Part shown: in pieces, positions 44,096-55,148 of the stretch
Layout: each line of letters begins with the position of its first letter
How positions within the stretch are numbered: the stretch's first letter is position 1
Origin: Pieris napi
Lineage: Eukaryota; Arthropoda; Insecta; Lepidoptera; Pieridae
DNA: 64,000 nucleotides
NCBI RefSeq assembly: GCF_905475465.1
Contig: NC_062246.1
Span: 6,412,001-6,476,000, forward strand
Direction of reading: 5' to 3'
The notes under the pieces: generated by a model
The model's database searches: none
What the model was told of the DNA's origin: nothing
The model's input: the letters and a program-made list of their open reading frames with translations, nothing else
Position numbers and translations under genes: made by a program

Positions 44096-47000
44096 TTACT
44101 TTTTTTCAACATATAAAACGAGTATTTGCACATTAAAGAAAAAATCGTTGCTTGATTTTTTGTAATTGTACGTTTTAGTGTCAACCATCTGCATTTCTAG
44201 GCTTAAGTCTTTAAAAAAATCGTCACGTAACTCATCCGGGATCTTGAAAGGCACCACAGACATTATTCCACCTGAAAATAATGGTACATTGACGGCACAC
44301 AAAAGTGATCTGCCCTGCGATTCTGTAACTCACTTTTCGAAGTCACACAGCGGTTTTCGCATCGGCGGTCGCTCTCAAATCAGTCGTGAAGCAGTCATTT
44401 TATGATTTGGCATTCTGATAAACAATAAACTACAAGCTCCCACCTTTTCACGACTGATTTGAGAGCGACCGCCTATGCGACAACCGCTGTGTGACTTCGA
44501 AAAGTGAGTTACAGAATCGCAGGGCAGTACTAAAAGAGTCTGCCGAAATGATGCTAGACCGTTCCATCATATTTGATTGGAAATGTTTGCAAAATATCCA
44601 CGCAGAATAAAATCTATAGAGCGACGACACGCAGATGAATCGTGAATAACCAGATACTTCGGTTACTAAATGCGCTGTCAGTGTTGTGGTCGTTTCCGTA
44701 CTTGACACATTCATAGACGGCTCATTGGTCTAGTAGTACCCCTGACTGCGTATCCATGGGTCCTGGGTTCGATCCCCGGCTGAGACAAGACATCGATGTG
44801 ATGAGCATTTGGTGTTGTGCTTAGGTCTTGGGTGTTTAATAAATATGTATTTTTATGTGTATCTATCTATAATATGTATGTAGATCCGTTGCCTAGTACC
44901 CATAACACAAGCTTCACCAGCTTAGCATGGGACTAGGTCAATTGGTGTGAATTGTCTATATAAAAAAAAAATAGTACGCTCATGTTGTGAGACGGTGTAG
45001 GTGACTCATAATATGCTCTATTAAAGGTTTAGTTGTACATACACAGTGTACATTCGTGGCTTATGTTTTATTTTTGTTTTGCTTGTACTTGCTTAAGTCT
45101 AAAGTTGATAAAAATGTTGTCGAATTTGTTACATGTCTGTACCTAATCCCATTCGACGACATATCCTACCTTTCAATTTCTCAAAATTTTCGTACTCGTG
45201 AAATATCATCTTGAGTTCTAATTTTGTTATAGTAAATCCAATTTTGTCTAATAATTGTTGCATTTCTTTAAGGGAATCCTGAAAATAATCTATTTTAAAT
45301 ATAACGCAGTAACTTGGTAATTGTAGGTTTCAGGCTTTTGATATTCTGTAGTTTGATATTCAGGAGTTCTCGGTTTTTTTTACTCAGACTCTTAATCTTA
45401 CCTTTGCAGCTAAAAAAAGGTTAAAGTTTTATTATGTTAAGGTTATATAGGTGCTACTCCAATGACCGAGATTGTAGTCTCCGGCTGTGTCAGGCCCAAA
45501 GGAAAACCTATTAGAAAAAAATAAGTGATCACGAAACATAAACATAAATCTAGGACCAGACTTCTAGTACATTAAGTTAAATAATGCACTTCTTTGTCTA
45601 AATACTAAGTACTAAATCCAATCAACCACAATCGCTGCAACATGGCGGGCCTCCGGGCAAAAAATAATACTAGAAATGTAAAAATAATAATTAGCCTTTG
45701 CTAGAGTAAATTAAATAATGTTATATATACTTGACTGTCATGGTATGGAGATATATATCTTTCAACGTCAAAAACCCATGGTTTCCATTTTTCGGCTTTA
45801 GCAAGGGTCCTGTATGCATCGAATAATGATTCTTTTCCTGTGACAATCGCGAAACAACTTCCTTGGTCCCTAAGCATATCGTATATGTTCTGGAACGCAG
45901 TTCTGTAAAATCAACATAAAAAATAAATACAAAAAAATATAACCTCCAGAATGTACTTAATACTCCAGAAATTATTATTATTATTATTGAACCTATTCTA
46001 TCAGCGTGTCAGAAATCCAACAACGCGACAATTTATAAAATACTTTACAAGAAGATTATATTTCACAAGGCAACACAAGTCTCAGCATAAAAATTATAAT
46101 AAATCAATTAAAGAAGTGACCAGGTTTTAGATCAAATAATATTATATTGGATTAAAAAAATATTGGTCGTTTGTAAAGTAGGTTTACGATCGAGATGTTT
46201 ACGTGATGACGTCTAATTGGTGATATAAGTTTTTGGGAAGTAAGGAATTAATGAAGATAACAATTTTTTCAAATTTTAAATTACATCTATCGTTTTATTC
46301 ACACTTTTGATGATAAATTTCGGGTGTAAAATGACAAGTTTACTTATTCGACTATGATATACATTTTTCTTCATACATTCACGGAATGACTGGCAGCGCT
46401 CGAGATGAGACGGGAAATCGGTCCGTCTCTCTCTCGTTATACCTGCGATCGCGCTCGTGAGGTTTTGGTGTGACACAAGTTTCTGAACATGTCACCCGAC
46501 TAAAACGATTTTAAAGACGTTATCACGTCAAAATATATAAATAGAAATCTATAGATGGTTTTCATGACCGCTTTGATAACATATCTCGACATATGTTAAC
46601 TAGCCAGCCTTTGTAAATTGGTAAATTGTAGACCACCTTACACATGATGCTTTGAATATTTGTGTCATATAAGCCCCGCACGTTGACATTGCGATGGAAC
46701 CTTGTCACAATAAAAGCTACGTGACGTCATCCACCGCAGAAAAGTACAGACAACAAAAAAGTTAATAATAATAATATTCATTTATTTGCCTGTATGTTTC
46801 ACGAGCGCGGCTGTTAATTACTTTCTTGCTCATTTTAATAGGATTAGTATGATAACAAAACAAAACAACAAAAATAAAACAGGATAACAAAATAAAAAAG
46901 CAATAACGTGGTAGATATACTCAATACGCGTAAGCGCTTAAAGCGCGTTAATGTAGTAATATTTGAACCATTTTGTATATATTATGTATTCCATCTTTAG

Positions 47001-50000
47001 CTATATCTTTAGTATAATAGTTTTTTGTAATATATAATTTATATTAGATTTAGGATTACGAAATAAATATAGAAATCGTATGGAAATACATACGACCTGT
47101 CAAATACTGTTTAAATACAAAATTATCGTAAAGACATAATATATACGAATATTTTAGGAAACTGTCGATAAGTTCGTATTCGTTTGGTTTCAGCATAATA
47201 ACTAAATGTCTGAAGGTTAATTACACTTCAAAACAATCGAGCAATTACTGAGATAGAAAAGATAATAATAAGACGCAGAAGTTTATATACATTACGTTTT
47301 CATTTAAAAAAAAAATATATAAACATAGGTACTTTTATAAAATTGTCTGTAAGTCTAATACCAGTAGTAGTGGGATCGATTCCCGTCTGTGAAACAATAG
47401 ACTTTCTGTTGTGTTGTGAAGGCTGATCGGCTACTTGTCTATAAATTAGATTATTTACGTAGTAGTAGTTTCGTACGAGATAACAAAAAATGCGTGAAAA
47501 ATAATTTGTATTATATTAATATATTGTGAATTCTACTCATATTAAAGTTTGATATATAATTATGCAACTTTAATTGTATAATTGACATAACACGTCCATA
47601 AAATGCACTTTTAAATTAAATTAAAGTACTTCCTATAGCGTTAATAATTAAATTCAAATTCAAAAATTTATTCACGTAGGTAACACAATGTACACTTGTG
47701 ATGCGTCATTAAAGGTACTAGCCTAAGGTACTGTACCCCGCCATGCTTCGCTGCGAGTGTTTTCCTCACTTCCGGCAGATGGCGTGGTCACTGGTACACA
47801 GCTGATCGTTAAAAAAACTGTTTTTCGCGGTCACAGGTATTTGACTGATGCAAAAAATTGGTAAATCACAATCCTTGACGCGTATTATATATCATGCTAA
47901 AATTTCAGCTCAATCGGTGTACCGATACGCTTCAAAAACTCAAGTTTGAGCGTACACATACCAACATAACATTTTTATATAATATAGATTACCTTGACCT
48001 TTATTAAATAATTATAATTACCTAATAGAAATGAACGTAATAAGTTATAAATTAATTCAGTTGTGTTTCTCGCATACAGGAAAAAGATTTATCATTCCTA
48101 AACACTTATTATGTATGTATATAAATTACCAACCTATTTATTTATTTATGCTTTATTACCTTATTCAGAAACATACACACAAGTTATAAGGCAACGGGCG
48201 GCAAATATTGTAATATTTACTATATTACAATAGATTTATTTTAATATTCTCAAAGTGATAAAGGTTTAAGTGCGATATAAAGTCAAAGGATTATGACAGC
48301 TTAAAATCATTTATGACAACCTAAAATCGATTTTATGAAGATATGTTTATTATAAACGTTCATTTTGCATTTATATTATATATTTAATAAATTTAATTAA
48401 AATTAAGGTAAGTGCTTTAGGACGAACATGATATTAACTACACGCCCAAAAAGTCAAATATGTGTCAGACACAGAAGGGTAACTACTTATGTATAAAATA
48501 CAAAAGATATATAGATGCCGAAAAAATATAAACGATTTTAAAACAAATGGTGACTTTCACCAGTATAATACGCGAAATAGAACTAATTTGAGTGTACCTA
48601 CGACCAACCAGAAAAAATCGTTGCTTGATTTTTTGTAATTGTACGTTTTAGTGTCAACCATCTGCATTTCTAGGCTTAAGTCTTTAAAAAAATCGTCACG
48701 TAACTCATCCGGGATCTTGAAAGGCACCACAGACATTATTCCACCTGAAAATAATGGTACATTGACGGCACACAAAAGTGATCTGCCCTGCGATTCTGTA
48801 ACTCACGACTGATTTGAGAGCGACCGCCTATGCGACAACCGCTGTGTGACTTCGAAAAGTGAGTTACAGAATCGCAGGGCAGTACTAAAAGAGTCTGCCG
48901 AAATGATGCTAGACCGTTCCATCATATTTGATTGGAAATGTTTGCAAAATATCCACGCAGAATAAAATCTATAGAGCGACGACACGCAGATGAATCGTGA
49001 ATAACCAGATACTTCGGTTACTAAATGCGCTGTCAGTGTTGTGGTCGTTTCCGTACTTGACACATTCATAGACGGCTCATTGGTCTAGTAGTACCCCTGA
49101 CTGCGTATCCATGGGTCCTGGGTTCGATCCCCGGCTGAGACAAGACATCGATGTGATGAGCATTTGGTGTTGTGCTTAGGTCTTGGGTGTTTAATAAATA
49201 TGTATTTTTATGTGTATCTATCTATAATATGTATGTAGATCCGTTGCCTAGTACCCATAACACAAGCTTCACCAGCTTAGCATGGGACTAGGTCAATTGG
49301 TGTGAATTGTCTATATAAAAAAAAAATAGTACGCTCATGTTGTGAGACGGTGTAGGTGACTCATAATATGCTCTATTAAAGGTTTAGTTGTACATACACA
49401 GTGTACATTCGTGGCTTATGTTTTATTTTTGTTTTGCTTGTACTTGCTTAAGTCTAAAGTTGATAAAAATGTTGTCGAATTTGTTACATGTCTGTACCTA
49501 ATCCCATTCGACGACATATCCTACCTTTCAATTTCTCAAAATTTTCGTACTCGTGAAATATCATCTTGAGTTCTAATTTTGTTATAGTAAATCCAATTTT
49601 GTCTAATAATTGTTGCATTTCTTTAAGGGAATCCTGAAAATAATCTATTTTAAATATAACGCAGTAACTTGGTAATTGTAGGTTTCAGGCTTTTGATATT
49701 CTGTAGTTTGATATTCAGGAGTTCTCGGTTTTTTTTACTCAGACTCTTAATCTTACCTTTGCAGCTAAAAAAAGGTTAAAGTTTTATTATGTTAAGGTTA
49801 TATAGGTGCTACTCCAATGACCGAGATTGTAGTCTCCGGCTGTGTCAGGCCCAAAGGAAAACCTATTAGAAAAAAATAAGTGATCACGAAACATAAACAT
49901 AAATCTAGGACCAGACTTCTAGTACATTAAGTTAAATAATGCACTTCTTTGTCTAAATACTAAGTACTAAATCCAATCAACCACAATCGCTGCAACATGG

Positions 50001-53000
50001 CGGGCCTCCGGGCAAAAAATAATACTAGAAATGTAAAAATAATAATTAGCCTTTGCTAGAGTAAATTAAATAATGTTATATATACTTGACTGTCATGGTA
50101 TGGAGATATATATCTTTCAACGTCAAAAACCCATGGTTTCCATTTTTCGGCTTTAGCAAGGGTCCTGTATGCATCGAATAATGATTCTTTTCCTGTGACA
50201 ATCGCGAAACAACTTCCTTGGTCCCTAAGCATATCGTATATGTTCTGGAACGCAGTTCTGTAAAATCAACATAAAAAATAAATACAAAAAAATATAACCT
50301 CCAGAATGTACTTAATACTCCAGAAATTATTATTATTATTATTGAACCTATTCTATCAGCGTGTCAGAAATCCAACAACGCGACAATTTATAAAATACTT
50401 TACAAGAAGATTATATTTCACAAGGCAACACAAGTCTCAGCATAAAAATTATAATAAATCAATTAAAGAAGTGACCAGGTTTTAGATCAAATAATATTAT
50501 ATTGGATTAAAAAAATATTGGTCGTTTGTAAAGTAGGTTTACGATCGAGATGTTTACGTGATGACGTCTAATTGGTGATATAAGTTTTTGGGAAGTAAGG
50601 AATTAATGAAGATAACAATTTTTTCAAATTTTAAATTACATCTATCGTTTTATTCACACTTTTGATGATAAATTTCGGGTGTAAAATGACAAGTTTACTT
50701 ATTCGACTATGATATACATTTTTCTTCATACATTCACGGAATGACTGGCAGCGCTCGAGATGAGACGGGAAATCGGTCCGTCTCTCTCTCGTTATACCTG
50801 CGATCGCGCTCGTGAGGTTTTGGTGTGACACAAGTTTCTGAACATGTCACCCGACTAAAACGATTTTAAAGACGTTATCACGTCAAAATATATAAATAGA
50901 AATCTATAGATGGTTTTCATGACCGCTTTGATAACATATCTCGACATATGTTAACTAGCCAGCCTTTGTAAATTGGTAAATTGTAGACCACCTTACACAT
51001 GATGCTTTGAATATTTGTGTCATATAAGCCCCGCACGTTGACATTGCGATGGAACCTTGTCACAATAAAAGCTACGTGACGTCATCCACCGCAGAAAAGT
51101 ACAGACAACAAAAAAGTTAATAATAATAATATTCATTTATTTGCCTGTATGTTTCACGAGCGCGGCTGTTAATTACTTTCTTGCTCATTTTAATAGGATT
51201 AGTATGATAACAAAACAAAACAACAAAAATAAAACAGGATAACAAAATAAAAAAGCAATAACGTGGTAGATATACTCAATACGCGTAAGCGCTTAAAGCG
51301 CGTTAATGTAGTAATATTTGAACCATTTTGTATATATTATGTATTCCATCTTTAGCTATATCTTTAGTATAATAGTTTTTTGTAATATATAATTTATATT
51401 AGATTTAGGATTACGAAATAAATATAGAAATCGTATGGAAATACATACGACCTGTCAAATACTGTTTAAATACAAAATTATCGTAAAGACATAATATATA
51501 CGAATATTTTAGGAAACTGTCGATAAGTTCGTATTCGTTTGGTTTCAGCATAATAACTAAATGTCTGAAGGTTAATTACACTTCAAAACAATCGAGCAAT
51601 TACTGAGATAGAAAAGATAATAATAAGACGCAGAAGTTTATATACATTACGTTTTCATTTAAAAAAAAAATATATAAACATAGGTACTTTTATAAAATTG
51701 TCTGTAAGTCTAATACCAGTAGTAGTGGGATCGATTCCCGTCTGTGAAACAATAGACTTTCTGTTGTGTTGTGAAGGCTGATCGGCTACTTGTCTATAAA
51801 TTAGATTATTTACGTAGTAGTAGTTTCGTACGAGATAACAAAAAATGCGTGAAAAATAATTTGTATTATATTAATATATTGTGAATTTTACTCATATTAA
51901 AGTTTGATATATAATTATGCAACTTTAATTGTATAATTGACATAACACGTCCATAAAATGCACTTTTAAATTAAATTAAAGTACTTCCTATAGCGTTAAT
52001 AATTAAATTCAAATTCAAAAATTTATTCACGTAGGTAACACAATGTACACTTGTGATGCGTCATTAAAGGTACTAGCCTAAGGTACTGTACCCCGCCATG
52101 CTTCGCTGCGAGTGTTTTCCTCACTTCCGGCAGATGGCGTGGTCACTGGTACACAGCTGATCGTTAAAAAAACTGTTTTTCGCGGTCACAGGTATTTGAC
52201 TGATGCAAAAAATTGGTAAATCACAATCCTTGACGCGTATTATATATCATGCTAAAATTTCAGCTCAATCGGTGTACCGATACGCTTCAAAAACTCAAGT
52301 TTGAGCGTACACATACCAACATAACATTTTTATATAATATAGATTACCTTGACCTTTATTAAATAATTATAATTACCTAATAGAAATGAATGTAATAAGT
52401 TATAAATTAATTCAGTTGTGTTTCTCGCATACAGGAAAAAGATTTATCATTCCTAAACACTTATTATGTATGTATATAAATTACCAACCTATTTATTTAT
52501 TTATGCTTTATTACCTTATTCAGAAACATACACACAAGTTATAAGGCAACGGGCGGCAAATATTGTAATATTTACTATATTACAATAGATTTATTTTAAT
52601 ATTCTCAAAGTGATAAAGGTTTAAGTGCGATATAAAGTCAAAGGATTATGACAGCTTAAAATCATTTATGACAACCTAAAATCGATTTTATGAAGATATG
52701 TTTATTATAAACGTTCATTTTGCATTTATATTATATATTTAATAAATTTAATTAAAATTAAGGTAAGTGCTTTAGGACGAACATGATATTAACTACACGC
52801 CCAAAAAGTCAAATATGTGTCAGACACAGAAGGGTAACTACTTATGTATAAAATACAAAAGATATATAGATGCCGAAAAAATATAAACGATTTTAAAACA
52901 AATGGTGACTTTCACCAGTATAATACGCGAAATAGAACTAATTTGAGTGTACCTACGACCAACCAGGCTCCAAAAGATAAACCACTCCTTATATGGAAAT

Positions 53001-53755
53001 TGTATTCGTTTTTACAACAAACTCCCAAGCGAAATTAGAGAATTATCACTAAATAAATTCAAAGTCCTTGTTAAACGAAAATTAATCAACAAAGCTTTTT
53101 ATAAATTTGAGGACTACTTAAATGATCCTAATCCTTGGGATTGAATTGCTCCAGTTCAAACAATTTGTATGACAATACTTGGCGATTAAAAAGAGTGGCG
53201 GAAAGTTTCTTGCCAGTTCTTCTTACCCGCTCTACGCCCTTGACTTGCGAACTGGTAGTAAATGTAAATTTATGATTAATTTAACTTGACAATTCAAAAG
53301 TGTACTTGGTTACCCACTTGAATAAAGATATTTTGAGTTTGAGTTTGAGTTCGAGTAGCACGTGCCAAAAATTATAAATTACAATTGCGATGTACTTACT
53401 CTTGACGAGGACACCAGTTTAAAGCAAAAAAGGAAATGGCATGGTGGAAACGGTTCTTTAGCTGATCGGGCAGCTCTCCCTCTATGTTAAGGGTAGTGAA
53501 ATTAACACGTTCCGAAGCATAGTGTTCATTTGCGAATCGTATCATATCTTCACTTATGTCACAGCCTGTCATGGTCTTACCAGTAGGAATTATTTCTTTG
53601 AATATTTTTGATGACAAACTCCCATCGCCACAACCAATATCTAGGATCGATGAGTCTATTTTCCAATCGATTATATTCTTATATTCTTCTAAACACTTCA
53701 ATGTATTAGTCTTCTGTAGAGCATTTGATTTATTATACAATTTAGCGTTAATCAT
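44096..53755 (-). CDS. JHAMT-like methyltransferase, copy F, with duplicated exon 2-4 cassette
   Basis: One exon 1 (53400-53755) faces two sets of downstream exons. The distal set, 45731-45902, 45170-45278 and 44096-44271, is intact and gives 813 nt, 270 aa. The proximal set (50086-50257, 49525-49633, 48557-48744) would give 274 aa with a foreign tail. Exon 1 has motif ILDIGCGDG, keeps Gln14 (NALQ) and has LNW; it is closest to copy A (MINAKLYNKS, LSSKIFKE). Producing the normal protein requires exon 1 to splice over the proximal set to the distal one, across about 7.5 kb. Intron 1 carries a LINE 3' end (52876-53357). Promoter flank is at 53756-54090 without a Harbinger insertion. The methyltransferase function is inferred by family. 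Confidence 0.8.
44313..44524. mobile_element. CCCTGCG foldback MITE in intron 3 of copy F
   Basis: Member of the palindromic family, left arm about 105 bp, right arm shortened. Flanked by CTG (44310-44312) and CAG (44525-44527); copies B and E keep the related empty site (AAAAGTGATCAGCACTAAAA-like). Confidence 0.8.
44713..44966 (+). mobile_element. tRNA-derived SINE in intron 3 of copy F, unit 1
   Basis: Head GGCTCATTGGTCTAGTAG, B-box GGGTTCGATCCC, body as at 37897-38156, A-rich tail. Two bases of the A-box are deleted compared with the copy in E. Confidence 0.85.
46676..46925 (-). mobile_element. Miniature derivative of the 9.3-kb transposon family, unit 1
   Basis: The complement contains the leader GTTATCCTGTTTTA, the start MSKKV and, at the other end, GGTGGATGACGTCACG with CAAGGTTCCATCGCAATG. 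It is the first few codons and both ends of the element at 9297-9985, with the interior removed. It lies in copy F intron 1. Confidence 0.65.
47340..47460 (+). mobile_element. SINE tail/B-box relic (also at 51695-51815)
   Basis: GTGGGATCGATTCCCGTCTG resembles a degraded B-box region, and GTGAAGGCTGATCGGCTACT resembles the body of the SINE at 10983. Present in both units of the tandem duplication. Confidence 0.4.
47718..47988 (-). mobile_element. Non-autonomous Helitron, unit 1
   Basis: On the minus strand it starts A|TCTATATTATATAAAAATG and ends GTACCTTAGGCTAG followed by T. It is inserted in a LINE 3'-end fragment (about 47645-47717, AATTTATTCACGTAGG). It is a different subfamily from the other Helitrons in the window. 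Confidence 0.75.
48557..50257 (-). CDS. Duplicate exon 2'-3'-4' cassette of copy F (exon 4' chimeric)
   Basis: Exon 2' 50086-50257 and exon 3' 49525-49633 are identical in coding sequence to exons 2 and 3 at 45.2-45.9 kb, as far as I can read. Exon 4' starts at 48744 and follows the normal exon to NDFF, then crosses the duplication junction at 48610/48611 into antisense LINE sequence, adding about 19 foreign codons (ending VLFRVLYW) and stopping at 48557. The normal final strand (NVQILVLYVEKK) is lost. It could be an alternative 3' end or simply skipped. Confidence 0.75.
48786..48879. mobile_element. CCCTGCG MITE, 118-bp deletion derivative
   Basis: Same insertion as 44313-44524 in the duplicated unit, but 118 bp are missing between two TCAC tetranucleotides, leaving a 94-bp element with most of its left arm gone. 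Confidence 0.85.
49068..49321 (+). mobile_element. tRNA-derived SINE in intron 3 of copy F, unit 2
   Basis: Duplicate of 44713-44966 by the tandem duplication, identical as far as can be read. Confidence 0.85.
51031..51280 (-). mobile_element. Miniature derivative of the 9.3-kb transposon family, unit 2
   Basis: Tandem-duplication copy of 46676-46925. Confidence 0.65.
52073..52343 (-). mobile_element. Non-autonomous Helitron, unit 2
   Basis: Tandem-duplication copy of 47718-47988. Confidence 0.75.
52876..53357 (+). mobile_element. Jockey/CR1-superfamily LINE 3' end in intron 1 of copy F
   Basis: Two frames give NINDFKTNGDFHQYNTRNRT, then GNCIRFYNKLPSEIRELS and AFYKFEDYLNDPNPWD, followed by the 3' UTR (GAGTGGCGGAAAGTTTCTTG) and a TTTGAG repeat tail. 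A one-base shift separates the frames. It interrupts sequence that is continuous in copy E (GATGCCG/CGTAGCAC). The first 91 bp recur, truncated, at about 48520-48610, where they form the tandem-duplication junction. Confidence 0.85.
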
Positions 53756-54095
53756 TGTTCGTGCGTGCTTTTCAGCTAATTTCTGATAGCGTTTGCGCAG
53801 CGGTCAGGTAGTAAGGGTTAGATGTTATCGTCAGAATAAAGGCGAATTCACATTAAACTAAATATTACAATGAAATGGAATGATATACTCACATTACGAA
53901 AATGATAAATTTAATATATACATTATTCTGTAATGTGAGTCATGTTTGCCGATAGGAAAAAAATTGTAATTGACAATGATATCAATGATCAGGTTACTCA
54001 AGGTGTTAATGAATGACGAATATAGATCGGCATTGCACTTGCGAACCTTCTGGCGGCAGCGGACACTAACACTCAACATCGGGTGACCCTGTTCT
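53756..54095 (-). promoter_or_regulatory. 5' flank of copy F
   Basis: Conserved leader, empty Harbinger site (AAGGGTTAGATGTTATCG), AT-rich block and shared repeat (CACTTGCGAACCTTCTGGCG, about 54030-54090). Presumed promoter for both exon cassettes. Confidence 0.45.
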
Positions 54096-54097
54096 AT

Positions 54098-54249
54098 AAA
54101 AAAACGTGTGTGTACTTATGTACACGCGTTGGATAAAAAAATATTTTGCCTTATTCTACTTTTGTAGAAAGTACGACACTAACAATAGAAAAAAAATACT
54201 CTCATCATTTTTCCCTAACGCGTATACATAAGTACACACACGTTTTTTT
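54098..54249. mobile_element. Small MITE with 33-bp inverted ends
   Basis: AAAAAACGTGTGTGTACTTA at the left and TAAGTACACACACGTTTTTT at the right, continuing to an ACGCGT-containing inner part (ACACGCGTT / AACGCGTAT). 152 bp, no ORF. Confidence 0.8.
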
Positions 54250-54269
54250 AAAAAATTACAATCGAAATG

Positions 54270-55148
54270 AGGACCAGCTTTTGATTTTTAAAAGAAATCT
54301 TGCCGTTGGCCTCAAGGGCCTTGACATGGCCGGAATGTTTTCCCGTCGCGGGTCGGTCGAGGACCTATTCATCATAGATATGTCATCGACTAACAAACAG
54401 GTCTTTATATACAACATATTTGCTACCCTGATTATTACTGCGTGATGTTAAATCTTTTAGATGTTGGTGACAACCCATTCAGGCCAGCAGCTGAACCTGG
54501 TTTATAGGAAATTATGGTGCTTAAAATTTCTTGACTAAATTCGAAGGCAGGCCTGGACATCTATGGGAAAAGGGTGAGAAAAAAAGTATCTGCGATATAT
54601 TCTCTTTGGTTTGTGCATGCCAAAATCAAATAAAGAAAAGTTAGAAGTTGCTCCATGCATCTGTACTGTTTTCTGTGATGTATGATTAACGACGAATTGA
54701 TGGAGATCCGGGCACCCCGTGGTATTCTTCTTGCAACTGGATAACCTTTAATTAAAATTGAAAGTAAAGTTTGATGTAGTCTGGTGTGTACAGAATGAAT
54801 TTTTTGTTCAATATTGTATTGTTCTCATTACATCTGATATATTTGTGCTTTTAAAATTATGCTTGTGCTCCTGTTGATGCATTTGTTGATTGTTTCCCGC
54901 TTCTGCTTGAACTTGTGCGCCAACTTGAGCTTTATGCGTTGCACTGCGTTTTTTTACTATCTTCATGTACTTATTATTATCAGGCGTGTGGAGATATTTC
55001 TTTATGTTATATTTTTATTATTTGAAGTACTTAAATTTGGTATTAATCTCAATCGCGGCACATATGACTTGTGACCTAAGATAAAAATGTTTTAATTTTT
55101 TTTTCAAGTGTCTTTGTGCATCTTTATCGTTACCTACACTATGCGATA
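54270..55148. other. Relic LINE and repeat DNA
   Basis: 54440-54570 resembles 35265-35395 of the LINE at 33.3-35.8 kb (CAGCAGCTGAACCTGGTTTA). Other parts match 42540-43440. No intact frame. Confidence 0.45.

Larger units (their letters stand above)
44138..52966. repeat. Tandem duplication of about 4.4 kb, nearly identical units
   Basis: Unit 1 is 44138-48610 (4473 bp) and unit 2 is 48611-52966 (4355 bp). The 118-bp difference is one deletion inside a foldback MITE (at TCAC microhomology). Otherwise I found only two single-base differences: C at 47533 against T at 51888, and C at 48036 against T at 52391. The outer breakpoints are in exon 4 (44138) and in a LINE C-terminal sequence (52966), sharing only about 2 bp (AG), which suggests end joining. 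It is very young, or an assembly of two haplotypes in tandem. Confidence 0.9.

Noticed and set aside
46276..46476. 66-codon frame repeated at 50631-50831
   Set aside because: The perfect repeat is explained by the 4.4-kb tandem duplication, not by selection; no similarity recognised.
44138..52966. A separate eighth full JHAMT gene
   Set aside because: The second unit lacks its own exon 1 and promoter, so it is an internal duplication of copy F.
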